NCBI GenBank assembly: GCA_022494885.1
Contig: JAGVSM010000826.1
Location: 1-64,000 of the forward strand
From: Micrasema longulum
Taxonomy: Eukaryota; Arthropoda; Insecta; Trichoptera; Brachycentridae
Direction of reading: 5' to 3'
DNA: 64,000 nucleotides
Shown: positions 22,746 through 34,660 of the stretch, piece after piece
Layout: each line of letters starts with the position of its first letter
How positions within the stretch are numbered: the stretch's first letter is position 1
Notes under the pieces: model-generated
The model's database searches: none
What the model was told of the DNA's origin: nothing
Seen by the model: the letters and a program-made list of their open reading frames with translations, nothing else
Made by a program: the position numbers and the translations under genes

Positions 22746-23079
22746 ATTATTCCAACTTTTGATTTTAGTCAACTTACAGGTGAAATTTTTCGACCTGCTG
22801 TTAAAATCAACAGGCCGAAAAAACGTCTTATGCCGAATTAGTTGCAAATGAAAATATTAACTAAAGAAAAACGTATTGTGCCTATGAACACAATACATTT
22901 ATATATATTGTATCATAAAACACACACCATCATTATACCCATGACTTCACCTGATGGTGCATAGGCCACTGCATTTGAACACTAAATGCAGCGTATATTA
23001 ATAATATGTCACGTGAAGGTTCAGTAATCAGCCGTACTCATCAGACGGCGGTCCTGAAACATGAAATATTGTAAAATAC
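22746..23079. other. Intronic spacer
   Basis: It contains a short inverted word pair around 22785-22815 (TTTTTCGACCTGCTGTT against AACAGGCCGAAAAA), with no other features. Confidence 0.3.
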
Positions 23080-23336
23080 AAACAACCTTTAAGATTTTAA
23101 GAGTTTAAGGCAGGCATTTAAGAAGCAAGCGGTGTTGTCTCTTCTGACTCGCGATGTCACACTTGCCATTCCCGCCTAGATTATGCTATATACATACTTT
23201 TTGTTAATTATACATTTTGTTAATTTAATTAGATTTTAAGAATGTTTAGATTAAGTATTACTCATTAATGCCAATATATTAGGACTTACTTAAGCCTGTT
23301 GATTGGCTTAAAAATAAAAATAAAAACCTTTAAAAA
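23080..23336 (+). mobile_element. Repeat 3' end, family 3, copy 2 (LINE-like)
   Basis: It matches the reverse complement of 7238-7437 and ends with an A-rich AAAAATAAAAATAAAAA tail, which sets its orientation. No protein is encoded. Confidence 0.6.
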
Positions 23337-23342
23337 CATTAT

Positions 23343-23445
23343 TTTATGTCGACCTTCCCAGCATTCGAATCCGGACCCTCAAGCATGGTGGGTGAACGCG
23401 CCAACCACTACAATTGCCAAATCCGTCCCGACTCAGAGACAAACA
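23343..23445 (-). mobile_element. tRNA-like SINE head, family D
   Basis: On the minus strand TTGAGGGTCCGGATTCGAAT provides a box-B-like word after TTGGCGCGTTCACCCACCA. A related head is at 52045-52115 and, on plus, 33795-33860. No functional tRNA fold is evident. Confidence 0.45.
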
Positions 23446-23514
23446 ACACAATTATAATAAATTGTGCTTTTAAGTTTTAAATGTGTTGACATACTCCCTT
23501 TCTTTGTTTTACAG

Positions 23515-23726
23515 GCTGTACTTAATGCTGAGTGAAGCTTACATGGCTTTTAAGCTTATAGCCTTCATGTACAACCGGAAAAAGGTTCTATTACTGATTG
23601 ATCACCTACACAGTAAAGAATTTTACGCAACAGAACCGGAACATGTAAACTTCATAACGAACGCAATTGGTAAAGCTCGCTTCGTTTCCAAGGGATATCT
23701 TTACATGTGCCTCTCGGCAATCGTAG
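23515..23726 (+). CDS. Odorant receptor, exon 2
   Basis: The exon completes glycine 79 and encodes residues 80-149 plus the first base of codon 150. It starts LYLMLSEAYMAFKLIAFMY (second hydrophobic segment, about 80-98), then the intracellular RKKVLLLIDHL loop, a polar stretch with TEPEHVNFI, and RFVSKGYLYMCLSAIV, the beginning of TM3 (about 138-157). The acceptor follows TTTGTTTTACAG and the donor is GTAAGT. Phase fits both neighbours. The loop pattern KxxxLLxxL between TM2 and TM3 is common in insect odorant receptors. Confidence 0.85.
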
Positions 23727-23869
23727 GTAAGTAAATCACCTTATTTATTTGTTTCTTAAAATAAATCCATTTGTAGATTTTTGTGAAGATGAATAACTGA
23801 TTTAACTAACTGGTTAAAAAAAATATATATAAATGGGTGAAATTTTTTATCAGATGAAACTTACCCGCA

Positions 23870-24020
23870 TTAGTAAAGGTTTCAGCTCTTAACTGCATAA
23901 CAATCAACAGATGGAAAAAATAAGAAATATGGATGTTCAAACATTATGTTAACTAACGTTACACAATACGAAAATAGGCCATATAAACTAGCCAATGACA
24001 GATCATAAGCTCTCTTAAGG
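23870..24020 (+). mobile_element. Foldback MITE fragment, copy 3
   Basis: AAAGGTTTCAGCTCTTAACTG, ATATGGATGTTCAAACAT and CAATGACAGATCATAAGCTC follow the consensus seen at 36785-37125 and 51155-51380. The end of the right arm is lost. Confidence 0.55.
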
Positions 24021-25914
24021 ATGTAGTCTGGTAAAACGAACGCAAAATGAGGAAATCATATGATTTTGCCATTTTCAAACGAATGTTTTTTTTCAATCGC
24101 GAAATAATGAAAAACTAAAACAAATAAATTTGATAAAAACAATTATTAAAAAAAATATTTTTATAAAAAAATATACTTAAAAGTTTTATGTAACTAAAAT
24201 ATAATTATTTTTAGACCGGCAGATTACGCCATATCAAATTAAGACTAAACTTGAGTATCTAGGATCTCAATAAAGACTAAGTATTGAACAAAAATTTGCT
24301 GCTAAAAAAATATAATAACATAAAAGTGGCGGCGGCCAAATTTTTTTTTTTGTTTTTAAAATGAAATACAAACATTTAAATTCACATACATTTTTGTGAT
24401 ATTTTCCTTTATTTTTACTTAAAATTATGCCTTCGGTAATACTTAAAAAAAAAATTAAATACTTTAGTTGAAACCTTTTTACTTAGAATTGTTTTCTCTT
24501 TTTTTGAAAAAATAAGATAATTCTGGTTGTAATATTCAATTTAAAACAATATTTTAATGACTTTTTCGTGACTTTCAGACCAGCCCTTACCGAAAACGAT
24601 TTGGGGACAGTCTTTAAAAATGTCTAAAAACTTAAAATATTGTTTTTAAAAAAATCGCTTACTATTTTATATCTAAATGGTGTTATGCAAAGATGTGTCA
24701 AGCAACACAATCGAAAATTTGAGTTTTTGGAAGAATTGTACTCCAAAAGTGATATCCTTACTTTGGGAAAATAGTTGGATGAGTTTATGGTACACTTACG
24801 AATTCTCTGCAATATCTCGATGCGTACCGAAAACCATATAACTGGACTAAAAACATTGTAACACTGCTTAAAGGTTTTTTACGTATTGCTGCGAATGAAT
24901 ATCAATATGTGGCTAACATCATAACAATATTGCGATAATGTGTTAACTTCGCAAAAGGCGCTTTCCTTGCCAGAATTGTCGACAAGTTTTGTTTATTACC
25001 AACGGCAGTCAACTTTTTGTAATCTAGGAATTCATATTGGAAGTAAATCAAAATGTATTTTACATCTGGTTTAGAATATGTAGCTTTTTTTCAATTTTAT
25101 TTATTTTCCACAAAAAAAATTCCATCGCAATATAATACATTCAGTAAAAAAGAAAAATTTATAGTATTTTTTAAAGCAACATAGTTTAAATAGTTTTTGC
25201 ATAATTGTATAACAAAGGTTCTCTGTAACTATGTAGTATCCCACTTTCGTGTTAATTTATTTAATTACGATGTTTTTTTTTAAATGAGGAATAATCTTAT
25301 ATATATAGAGTATATGTATCTGGAATACTTGAGTTCTTATTATTTGCTCAAATGTTACAATTTTGGACCGTTTCCTGAAAGTCGTAAATTACTAGTACTG
25401 GAAAAATGGAAACCGAGTTGTGGTGTGGGTTTTTTTTTAAAAAGTTTTATTTATTTTAACAAATCAGTAACATAAATAATTGAATTTTCGTTCCCGCAAA
25501 GCCGAAACTTGTCTGCGGGTTACATTACATTAAAAAAAATTAAATATAAGTAAGTACATAGTTTAATAATAAATAAATAATAAAATATATTTATATGCAC
25601 ACTTAAGTTTTGATGTTTTTAATATTTTTTTGACTATTTTTTAGAATGAATTGAGGTTTTTTTTCCTCACGATTTTCAGCTGGTATTAAATTTTACAGTT
25701 TTGGTTCTACACTTTCCATTGTTCTATCTCCATATTGTTCTATCTTCTGTCGTGGCACCGTCAACTGCTGTGCCGATACTTGTCGGGTCACGATCTGGTG
25801 GATTACTTTGGATTTAAAACTGCAATCGAGGAATTGATCTGTCATTATTTTATACTGACACTGTTTGTTGATTGGCAAAACATTAACATAATCAAATAAT
25901 ATTTTATTGTTGTC
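24021..25914. other. Intronic AT-rich spacer
   Basis: No coding content beyond chance frames, long A and T runs, and no family shared with other parts of the window. ACCGAAAAC occurs twice (about 24590 and 24826), too short to interpret. Confidence 0.35.
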
Positions 25915-25995
25915 TTTTGCCTCAATCAATCAATTTGAACCTTGGACCTTTGGCCCGTGAATCCACAATACTACCACGGGACTACAACCTGGTCG
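25915..25995 (-). mobile_element. tRNA-like SINE head, isolated
   Basis: On the minus strand CCGTGGTAGTATTGTGGATT, then CCAAAGGTCCAAGGTTCAA, resembles box A and a degraded box B. It is similar to the head at 34205-34295. No body was recognised. Confidence 0.4.
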
Positions 25996-26849
25996 ATAAA
26001 AAGATAATCACCTTTTTTTGTTCTAAGTATTTTTTATATCAAACAGCCAAGCTAAATCTCAAAGATGATCTTAACTTACCAAAACGATGAAACCGATCTC
26101 TGGTTATTCCAAATGGGTATAGGTATTTAAATATCAATCGTCTTTTATTTCTACCATAAATATCTAAAAGTTATCATAACTTCGTTTTTGTTGAGATATC
26201 GGCCTATTCCGATTGACTTTCATTTGAATTATTCCCGTAAATATGTTCCCTGTTTGGAAGTGGATTTATATGTAAGAAAAATGTCTTAATAGTTCTCTTC
26301 AGTATTTTACTGCCCTAAAGATTTTCTTTTTCACCCTATTGATCTCTGATCGACATAATTTTAACACAATATTCTTGAAAACACATCGACTGCTTAACTT
26401 ATCTTCGAGGTTAGAAAGTCTAGTAAGTTTGTTTGTAGGTCAGCCGCGTTGACCTCTTTGGGAAAATGCTGAAATAATATGTTCCTTCTTAAGTGTTTTT
26501 ATATTCTTGACACGACGCAAAAGTTAGTAAAGTGATGTTGCAGAATCTGTCTCAATAACTTTGAATTAGAATATTTACGAGTATCTTATTTATATGATGC
26601 CATAATACCACTCTTTTTATCTATTATTGGAAACAATTTATGGTCGTGTAGCAGAGAACAAAGTACTTAAATAAACATTATGAGGTTGCTAACACTGAAA
26701 CACCTTTTTTAGTGAAAAGCTGATAAGAACCTAACTTCACACTATACGAGCTTCTATATTACACTTGAAAGGACATCGATCATTGCATTTCTTTCTGATC
26801 GTTTGTCTCACCTGCACGCAGGGCTTTTGGATTTACTATTTTTTTTTTT
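25996..26849. other. Intronic spacer, nothing recognised
   Basis: No gene, repeat or structured element was identified. Confidence 0.35.
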
Positions 26850-27260
26850 AACATATAAATTATCAAGTCCTACTGAACTGCAAAAAATGCAGTTCGTCAG
26901 CAGGTGTTTATAGTTAAATTATGTTATATAAACACAATCTTATCTCTTAAATTCTATAAACATATAAGAACTCTTATTACCATGGAAAAAAAAAGAAAAT
27001 ATGTACATCGAAAATAAAAATTGTCCAAATAAAAAAGAAAAGCACACAAAAAATAAAAATAAAAAACCACGTTTTAAAACCCAGATTCTTAGCAGACGTC
27101 TTTCTCTTGAGCTAGATAAGTTTTTTTGAATTTTTATATTTAATGGGAGCATATCATATATTTTTGGTATACTGTACTCTAGAGTTTTTTTACCGTATTT
27201 CATATTGAATTTAGAGAGAGCTAGTCCATTTGCACTATTATAGTTTAATGATGATAAGAG
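26850..27260 (-). mobile_element. LINE ORF2 C-terminal remnant
   Basis: The minus-strand frame has MKYGKKTLEYSIPKIYDMLP followed by LNIKIQKNLSS and a basic RRLLRIW. This is the RxxYGxxSxxYxxPKxYNxLP...FKRxLKxWL ending common to many LINE ORF2 proteins. The 3' UTR toward 26850 is AT-rich with a small hairpin (CTGCAAAAAATGCAG). The upstream catalytic part is missing. Confidence 0.6.
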
Positions 27261-28199
27261 AAGGACATTTGTAATTATATTTGTACTATATTAAGATCTT
27301 ATAAATACATAATATTATGCACTACTCCGGATGCTAAAGAGCACTAAAATTTATAAAATGTTTTTTTTTGTATTTCAATAAATAAATAGAAAGAATGATG
27401 ACGATGATAAATACTTTAAACTCAAAAACCATATCAGTCTGACAAAGTTGCTATAGCAAAAAACCTATAAAAAAAAACGGAAAAAAGTGGATGAAAATGT
27501 CACTAAATATTTCAGACGTGTCTAATAAAGGGTCAGTTGCACCAAATTAGACAAGTTAAAAAAAAAAAAAAAATCCGTTTTCGTCAAAATGTACAAAATA
27601 AAACAATATGGATTCAAGTACGCGATTGAACTATTTTAACGAAAGCGCATAAATTATTTATCTATGTTCGACTAAACATTTAATGGTGTAGCTGGCTTCG
27701 AATAGATTAACTCTTGAAAGGCTGTGCTAAAAAAAGTCCTTTGGGTGCGGTGCTTTAACATCGTATTTTATCAAGCAAAAAACTGAACATTCTGAGGTTT
27801 AGGCATTAGAAAAAAAAAACATGGAGACATTATGTTTAATAATTGCCTATCCATAATTAATAAAAATAATAATCTTATTTTATATCTACAGGCCTGTTAT
27901 AGCAAAATAAATTTAAAATCATAAAGGCGCCGGTCATTTAACTAACGTACACACTACTCACTTCTTATAACCGAATGAATCTCTTTCATACAAACATCGG
28001 CCACTGAACAGCGTCACTGTTTTCTTTGTCATGAATTCTATTTTCGTGCTCTCTTATACAGTTTAACAGGTTTATTGTTGTATTAGCGTCACTTTCGTAC
28101 ATATGTATAATTATTCTTCGCATAGCAAGAAAAAATACTTTTTGTATTCAAATTCTGCATATTTATACCTTTTTATCGAATCACGCGGTTAACCAAATA
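27261..28199. other. Intronic spacer with poly-A runs
   Basis: There is an A16 run near 27558. No coding content or shared repeat was recognised. Confidence 0.35.
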
Positions 28200-30290
28200 T
28201 AACAAAAATCAAAGACAAAAATGGAAAATCAGTAAAAAACAAGGAATCAATCTGAAAAGTGATAGAAACATTCTACACGGAATACTTTACATCAAATATA
28301 AACCATAGCGTGCAAGAAGAGGTGTAAATAATGAATGTAGGATCTGAAGAATTGCCGGAAATTAAGCAAAACGAAATTAAATATGCCTTGAAGTATATGA
28401 AAAATAGTTAAGCCCCAGGTGAAGGCAAAATTACTAACAAAATGTTAAAATTAGGTGGTAGAAAGCTAACAAAAGCCATAAAAATATTACTCGGTATGTT
28501 TAGAAGAGGAAAAAATACCCGATGATTGGCAAAATGCAGAAATTTACTCATTGTTTAAATAAGGCGACAGTGACAATCTCGAAAACTACAGACCAATCAG
28601 TGTTACATCACACCTACATAAATTGTTAACAAAAATTCTAACTAACCGATTGACACAAAAACTTGATTCTTATCAACCTGTAGAAAAAGCAGGCTTTTGC
28701 AAAGGCTTTGGAACTAAAGACCGCATCCAATCTATTTGACTACTCACATAAAAGTCAACTGAACACATAACACTACACTTAGCTTTAATCGACTATCAAA
28801 AAGCGTTTGACTCAGTTGAAAAATGGGCTGTTATTGAAGCATTCCAAAATTCTCGAGTTGATTCTAGATACATTAGATTAATAAAATTAATTTATGACAA
28901 CGCTACTATGGATGTGAGAATTAGTGAGGATACAAAAACTGATAAAATCAAAATAGAGAAAGGCATCAGACAAGGGGACACAATATCGCCAAAGCTCTAT
29001 ACGCCAGCTTTAGAGGATGTATTTAAAACCCTCAATTGGGAAAATCTGGGTGTAAAGATCGATTGCATGTACTTAAGTTACCTCAGATTCGCAGATAATA
29101 AAGTGGTCATAAGTAAAGACATGGATGAACTAGGCGAAACGATTATGGAACTACATGAGGCTTCAAAAAGGATTGGTTTGGAAATAAATATTTGTAAAAC
29201 AAAGATTATGAGTCCAACAGGACGAGACATTTTCATTAACAATAATAAAATCGAAGTGGTTGATGAATATATATATCAAGGACACAAAGTCATACTTGGT
29301 AAAGATAACTAGATAGCGGAGTTACCAAGAAGAAAAGGGCTAAGGTGGGCTGCTTTCGGCAAACTTAAATATATGAGTGCGAATCTTGGCACCTTACCAA
29401 AGCTCAAAACACAAAACTTCTGAGTTTTGAGAGAAAGTGCTCAAAAAAAAAAAGGTATAAGGTGGTTTGATTTAATAACTAACATTGAAGTCCGAAAACG
29501 GACGCAGCAGCCTCCTATAACGAGCGTCTTGAGGATGCGGCGGTGGACCTGGCTTAGTCCTAACATGAACCCAAGTTGCCTCTTTTTTAAACCTGTGGGA
29601 TTACGCCGTCCTGGAAAGCCGTCAATGATGACTTTATTTGGCGGAATTAAGGGGCACTGGATTGACATGGAAAGAAGCGAGAGTGCTGGCTGGCGATAAG
29701 GTCTCCTGGAGGCAACTGGTGATGTTCACATGCCCTACTTAGGAGCGTATTTGGAAAAGAAGAAAAAGAAAGAATATATTTTTGAAAATAAATAAGTCCT
29801 TATATGCTTGAAAAGACAAGTATATGAATCGTGCATATTGGCGGTGACAACATACGGACTAGAAACCATGTCTATAACAAAAAAAAGTAACCAGAAATTA
29901 AAATGCACGCAACAATCCAGGGAAAGATAGATGCTCGGTGTATGTCTAAGAGACAGAATAAGAAATGAAGAAATAAGGCGCTGAACCGGAGTCATGGATA
30001 TCATGGATCGTGCAGCGAAATTGAAATGGCAGTGGGCAGGGCACTTGGCGAGACAAAATGATGGCAGGTGGACACCCAGAATAATAAAGTGAAGACCATG
30101 GGCAAACAAAAGAAGTGTTGGAAGGCCACATAAAAGATGGGTCGACGACATTGCCTCTATTGCCGGTAAAATATGGATGATGAAAGCGGGTGATAGAAAG
30201 GGATGGACACGTTTGGAAGAGGCCTTTATCCAGCAGTGGAGAGAATAAGGCTGAAGAAGAAGAAGAAGAAGAAGAAGAATAATATACTTA
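28200..30290 (+). mobile_element. Decayed LINE ORF2, interrupted by another LINE piece
   Basis: Conserved reverse-transcriptase blocks appear in order on plus. The finger region has NYRP-like SKTTDQS in a shifted frame. Motif A is IDYQKAFDSVEKW near 28790. The clean frame 28908-29312 holds GIRQGDTISPKLYTPALEDV (motif B), LRFADNKVVIS (motif C) and GLEINICKTKIMSP (motif D). The catalytic FADD is FADN here, so this copy could not have been active. After an insertion at about 29425-29790 the C-terminal part resumes: LKRQVYESCILAVTTYGLET, LGVCLRDRIRNEEI, LKWQWAGHLARQNDGRWTP and RKGWTRLEEAFIQQW. It ends in a GAA microsatellite at about 30252-30281. Many stops and frameshifts are present. Confidence 0.75.
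29425..29790 (+). mobile_element. Second LINE fragment nested in the 28.2-30.3 kb LINE
   Basis: The frame holds RTQQPPITSVLRMRRWTWL, KPVGLRRPGKPSMMT and GLLEATGDVHMP (shifted). This matches the RRRWxWxGHVLRM...PxGxRxxGRPxxTW...DRxxWRxLV ending of a different LINE group. It separates two parts of the host LINE that are normally continuous. The end is AAAGAAGAAAAAGAAAG, an A/G-rich tail near 29755. Confidence 0.6.
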
Positions 30291-30959
30291 TACAATTTCC
30301 AAAACTGATAAATGTTTATTTGAAGATTACAAATATATTAAATTCACATTTTATTAAATGGAGACTCATGTTTCCCCACAGCTACACAAGAGTTAAGTTG
30401 TCATCCTGTCATAGACTTTTTTAAATCTAAAATAAAATGATGCTGTCAAACTTCAAGAAAGCGCTATATTATTTAAAGTAATTTCGTTCATATAACGAGG
30501 TTATGCCAATATGCGCCAAGCCTCAACTTCAAAATAAAATATCTGTTCCACGTCAGCACCGTTTTCTTTGCCTTTTTGTTATTCTTTAAAAAACTGAGGC
30601 AATTTAACAATCTTTCTGTCAAAAGAAGAGAAGCCAGTTGCGTTAAATAAAGTTTAAGCCTTTGATTGATGATCTACGGAACGTCTCTACGGAGGGATCA
30701 TACATCTTTAGGAGTACAATAGAACCCAACGTTGAGTCTTCGTTCAAGTATACGTACAAAACTTAAAGATAATAAGAATATACCGCTAAAAAGAAAGCCA
30801 TATTGATTTATTTAACCAATTTTTAACCTCACGCAAAAAGGGTAAAGAATTTTTCCAATATGCGTGTGTATTATATTTTTGGTATCAACGTTTTATAAAA
30901 AAAGAAGCTTTGAAATTCACCAAATATTTAACACATTTACACAAAATAAAAACAATGTC

Positions 30960-31110
30960 ACAGGATAGTCTGTATGTAGCTGTAGACAGGATGCAGAGCC
31001 GTGAAAGGTGGAGGCACATAGTGAATAGAATGTCTGGGGAAAGTACTAATGATCGTGACCCTCAAAACAAGAACGAAGAAGAAGAAGAAGAAGAAGAAAA
31101 TAATACATTT
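30960..31110 (+). mobile_element. LINE 3' terminus with GAA repeat
   Basis: It encodes AVDRMQSRERWRHIVNRMSG then TNDRDPQNKN before a GAAGAAG microsatellite at about 31075-31099. This is the (D)RxxWRxxV...DP ending followed by the GAA tail found in several insect LINE groups. Only the last 50 codons or so are present. Confidence 0.55.
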
Positions 31111-31254
31111 TTTGATACTGTTCGTCTAATTGCAACATGGTCATGAGGAAAAATGACAAAATCCGTCAAAATTTTTCTCAAATTCACAGTGAAAGGGGTC
31201 ATTAAACCCGTAGAGTAAAATTCAACTAAAATCGTGGTTTATGAAATTGAAATA

Positions 31255-31370
31255 CATAAAAATAAAATAATTTTGTTTTTAGCAACTATTTTTTTCCACC
31301 GACCGGTTTTAAAGCTAAACAAGCTTTTTTCTCAAGTTTGGCTTAAGATAAAATAAAATAGGGTAGAATT
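31255..31370 (-). repeat. Hammerhead-like repeat, family B, degraded copy
   Basis: On the minus strand AAAAGCTTGTTTAGCTTT, then AAAACCGGTCGGTGG, matches the better copy at 37225-37390. GAA of the core is AAA and the CUGANGA part is lost, so this copy is inactive. Confidence 0.45.
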
Positions 31371-32903
31371 TATAAGTTATCAGTATGCTGCAAATGAAAG
31401 AAATGAATCAAGTCTTTTTTTCTTGAAAGGTTGATAATGTGATATGGATACGTTCGAAACAAGACAGGAGTGGACTAAAAGAAATATTGTTTATTTGGGT
31501 ATTTATTATTTGTTCTTTTTATGAATCGCTTTGTTAATTTCTACGATTTACAAATTGTCTAATTTTATATTCAACATTAAGAACTTTTGTTCCAGTGTCT
31601 GATACTTCGGGATTTTCCATTTGTGGTTCTTTTGAATATAAGCAGTGAAATAGTAAGCAAAAATACTAAACGTTCTGGACGAAACTAAATCCTGACGTCA
31701 CGAGTGATCCATCATGTCGCGTTTTCGTAAAAGGCGTATTTTTTAGAAAATTATGAATGAAAACATTTTCCACAATATTTATGTTGATTTTGAAAATACA
31801 ATTAATTTTTCTGAATCCTTTTCAAATATTTTTATCGGAATTCGTAGTATGTGATTTTTCCCTATTTTAGTACAAACGCAATGTCCTATCACTGTGTTGT
31901 GTTTGTAATGGTAACTGAGTTTATTTTTAATGTAAAATAAGTTTTGAATGACAACGGTTGGTGATAAAGTGAAACAGGTAATTTTAAATTTTATTTTGTA
32001 CAATTTTTGGACTAGAATTTGATAGCAGTTTCATTACGTTATTTTATAAAGAAATAAATTCAAATTGAAACTACTGAATTCTCAATGCACATTTTTTTTT
32101 ATTTCAGAAGATGTTAAAGAATGTCCCAATTCAGGAAAATATTGTATGTAGACACAAAATATTTTTATTTTTCCAATTACAAACACGTATAGAATATTTA
32201 AGAACGCCTCAAATGCAATTTGTTCTGAAAGTAGTAAGCAAGGCTTTTGTAATTAGTAATTTTGTACACGAACTAATTATTACTGTCCGACTTTCCTACT
32301 GTGCCAAACTCTCTAATTTAAAGTTGTATTAATTACAAAGACTTCGTTTGTTCAAATTACTAGTTTTCTGTACGTGTACATACAGTACTCAGAACTAACA
32401 AGCTTCTAGAATTAACTTATTATTGATGGAAATAAAATTAACTTGACAATGAGAAAAGCTCTAAAAATATTTATTTATTTTCGCCCATAGGACTTTTATG
32501 TTTGCATACTGTGAATAAAAATTTACAAAAAAATATATTTAAAGTATAACTTCATATTTTCGTTGTATTAAATCACTTAATATATTTGATCTACTTACCG
32601 GATTCAGTACACGACTGTTCCATTGTCAAGGTTTAAAATGAACTAACACTATATGTTTTATTTTATTTATAACATACTGAAAAATACATTATCTGCTAAT
32701 ATGGATTCCGTGTTCATTCTTTGAAATAAAACGTATTCTGAGATAGGTACTGTTTTTAACAGAAATTGAAGAAATTAACAAGAACAAATAGTTTTTTTAC
32801 AATGAGACAAATGTCATAACTATGATAAATATGCAGACAATGTTAAATTTATTAAATTACTTCTTTTATGATTTTAATCTTGAGTTACTGGTCAATTAAC
32901 TAG
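31371..32903. other. Intronic spacer, nothing recognised
   Basis: No supported gene was found. Open frames at 31779-32003 and 32111-32332 lack any recognisable domain and have the composition of random AT-rich DNA. Confidence 0.35.
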
Positions 32904-33693
32904 AGCTGACGCGTTCGCAAAACTTACACAAACGCATTTTGAATCTACAGGATTGATTTTAAAAAGGTAACATGAAATTTTAACCAAATGTGTCATCTTT
33001 AAAAAAAATCCCAGATGGATAAGGGATTTGTATTTATGAAAAAAAAACAGTAGGTCAATAAAATGTTAAATATTAATTTATTTTTATTAAATATTAATAT
33101 TTTTTTGTAATATTTTGTGTCTAGCCAATAAAAAGGCTAGTTTTCTGCCGCCATTCTCGGCCATTTATTTTTTAGAAGCGACACGTTATTAAATAAAATA
33201 ATAAACGATATTTACTTAACTGTTTTTATTCGTTTCAATAGATAAGTGATTTATTTGAAAAGATAGCACATTTGACTTAGTCAATTTAAATCAAATGTGC
33301 TATCTATGAAAGTATTTTTAATCAATATTCTGTACATTAAAAACGTGTTTGTGTAAGTATCTCGAACGCGCCGGCAGTAGAAAATGGACCTGTATATGAT
33401 TAGATTAAATGATAAACTATATTTATTAACCAGTATTTAAAATTCGTAGCTAAACATTGAAATCATATTACTATATTTTTACTATTAAGAATTGTAGCAA
33501 AATTCAGACGAACGCAGAAGCATCCTGTTTATATTTTATTACCATATCATAAGCAACTAGTAAAGCAATAGTGGTCTTTGTCACGCTCATAAGCGCATCT
33601 GAGCGCGAGAGAGATAGAGATTATTTTCATAATGCGTTTGCCGTGCGATGACATACACAATACGTTTGTGTAAGTTTTGCGAACGCGTCAGCT
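32904..33693. mobile_element. DNA transposon or MITE with 31-bp terminal inverted repeats
   Basis: The left end AGCTGACGCGTTCGCAAAAC plus TTACACAAACG is repeated as an exact reverse complement at 33663-33693. A third, imperfect inverted end lies inside at about 33338-33372 (GTTTGTGTAAG...CGAACGCGCC), so the element may be a composite or two nested copies. There is no transposase frame inside, so it is non-autonomous. Clear target-site duplications were not evident. Confidence 0.65.
33261..33308. repeat. Hairpin inside the inverted-repeat element
   Basis: AGATAGCACATTTGA is mirrored by TCAAATGTGCTATCT with a short loop, a 15-bp perfect stem. Confidence 0.7.
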
Positions 33694-33794
33694 TAAAAAA
33701 ATCTTTCCGATATTTATATCTCCCGACTCGATGGCAACTCTCAGGTAAAAATCCTCAATAAGAAAATCGAGTGAAGATAATTCCGACTAATAAT

Positions 33795-34050
33795 GTAGTG
33801 GTTGGTGCAATTGCCTACCAAGCTCGAAGTCCCTGGTTCGATCCCTTGAAAGGTCCGCAATAATATTTATTAAAAAATATATTAAAAATCCTATAATGGA
33901 CATAGGCTATTGTGATACAAGTAAATATCGGTTTTGTTACCATTCGTGTTTGCAATCTAGTCATGAGAATAAATGCCAATATCCGGAAAAGGCCTTCCAG
34001 ATCATTTCCCAACACAAAGTGAAAGTAGTAAGTTAAATTCAATTAAATCG
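33795..34050 (+). mobile_element. tRNA-derived SINE, family D-like
   Basis: GTAGTGGTTGGTGCAATTGC (box A region) is followed by TCCCTGGTTCGATCCC (box B) about 30 bases later, then an AT-rich body up to about 34050. Similar heads, inverted, are at 23343-23445 and 52045-52115. The anticodon arm is not tRNA-like. Confidence 0.5.
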
Positions 34051-34109
34051 CGATAAATGAGATTGAAAACATTAATATAATAACTTGTTTAATGCAAAAA
34101 AAAACTTCA

Positions 34110-34300
34110 AAAGAAAAAAAGAAATATTTGCGTTCTTATTATTTACGCAAATATTTAATTTTGAGGGCCATTTTCAACGAATTGTAAATAACTCACTATT
34201 AGAAAATGGGAATCAAGTTGAGGTAGAGTGGGATTCGAACCACGGACCTTTGATCCGTTAGTCTGAGACACTAGCCACGGGACCACAACCCGATTATATT
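34110..34300 (-). mobile_element. tRNA-derived SINE, family C, copy 1
   Basis: On the minus strand the head reads TCGGGTTGTGGTCCCGTGGC, then GGTCCGTGGTTCGAATCCCA (box B). The body TAGTGAGTTATTTACAATTC and an end with AAATATTTGCG...CGCAAATATTT (an 11-bp hairpin) follow. Copy 2 is at 49870-50010. Confidence 0.6.
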
Positions 34301-34348
34301 TGATGTTTACATATATTTATAAATATATACCCGGGATTTGGAACACAT

Positions 34349-34507
34349 ATTTTTTTTAAAAACTACAACAGTCCAGAAAGCCTTAAAAAGTGTTTTTTTA
34401 AATGAGGTGAATAAAGAACAGAGCACCCAGGCTTGAGAAAAATCACATTTCAATTTTCTTGTTCTCACCGGGAAGCGAACCTGGAGCCAATACACTACGG
34501 AGGCCGT
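34349..34507 (-). mobile_element. tRNA-derived SINE, family A, copy 4
   Basis: A rearranged copy: the body has CACCCAGGCTTGAGAAAAAT and box B is CACCGGGAAGCGAACCTGGA on plus. It ends ACACTACGGAGGCCG. A deletion removed part of the head between box B and the end. Confidence 0.65.
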
Positions 34508-34579
34508 TTTATATGAGTGAAACCGATAGGAAGACCAACGGTCTTTGAACATCATTTAAATTATATTAAATACGTAGAG

Positions 34580-34660
34580 GATTGTACTTTCACCGCAATT
34601 CCTGGCCTGGCACCTAAAGCGTACGGATGATCACCTTACCGTATGTAACAGATGATTGAT
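34580..34660 (+). mobile_element. SINE family B, tail-only piece
   Basis: CCTGGCACCTAAAGCGTACG, ATCACCTTACC and TATGTAACA match the body of the SINE at 11452-11640. No tRNA-like head is attached. Confidence 0.45.

Larger units (their letters stand above)
17955..23514 (+). other. OR intron 1 (5.6 kb)
   Basis: Donor GTAATT, acceptor TTTGTTTTACAG. It contains a LINE with a YADD motif (18030-18735), SINE pieces, foldback MITE parts, a family 2 LINE tail and a family 3 tail. No exon was seen within it. Confidence 0.75.

Noticed and set aside
24560..24840. Duplicated ACCGAAAAC words as terminal repeats of an element
   Set aside because: The shared word is too short and no further symmetry was found.
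29735..30295. 186-codon minus-strand frame with poly-Leu/Phe
   Set aside because: It is the antisense shadow of the plus-strand LINE C-terminus and of its GAA repeat.
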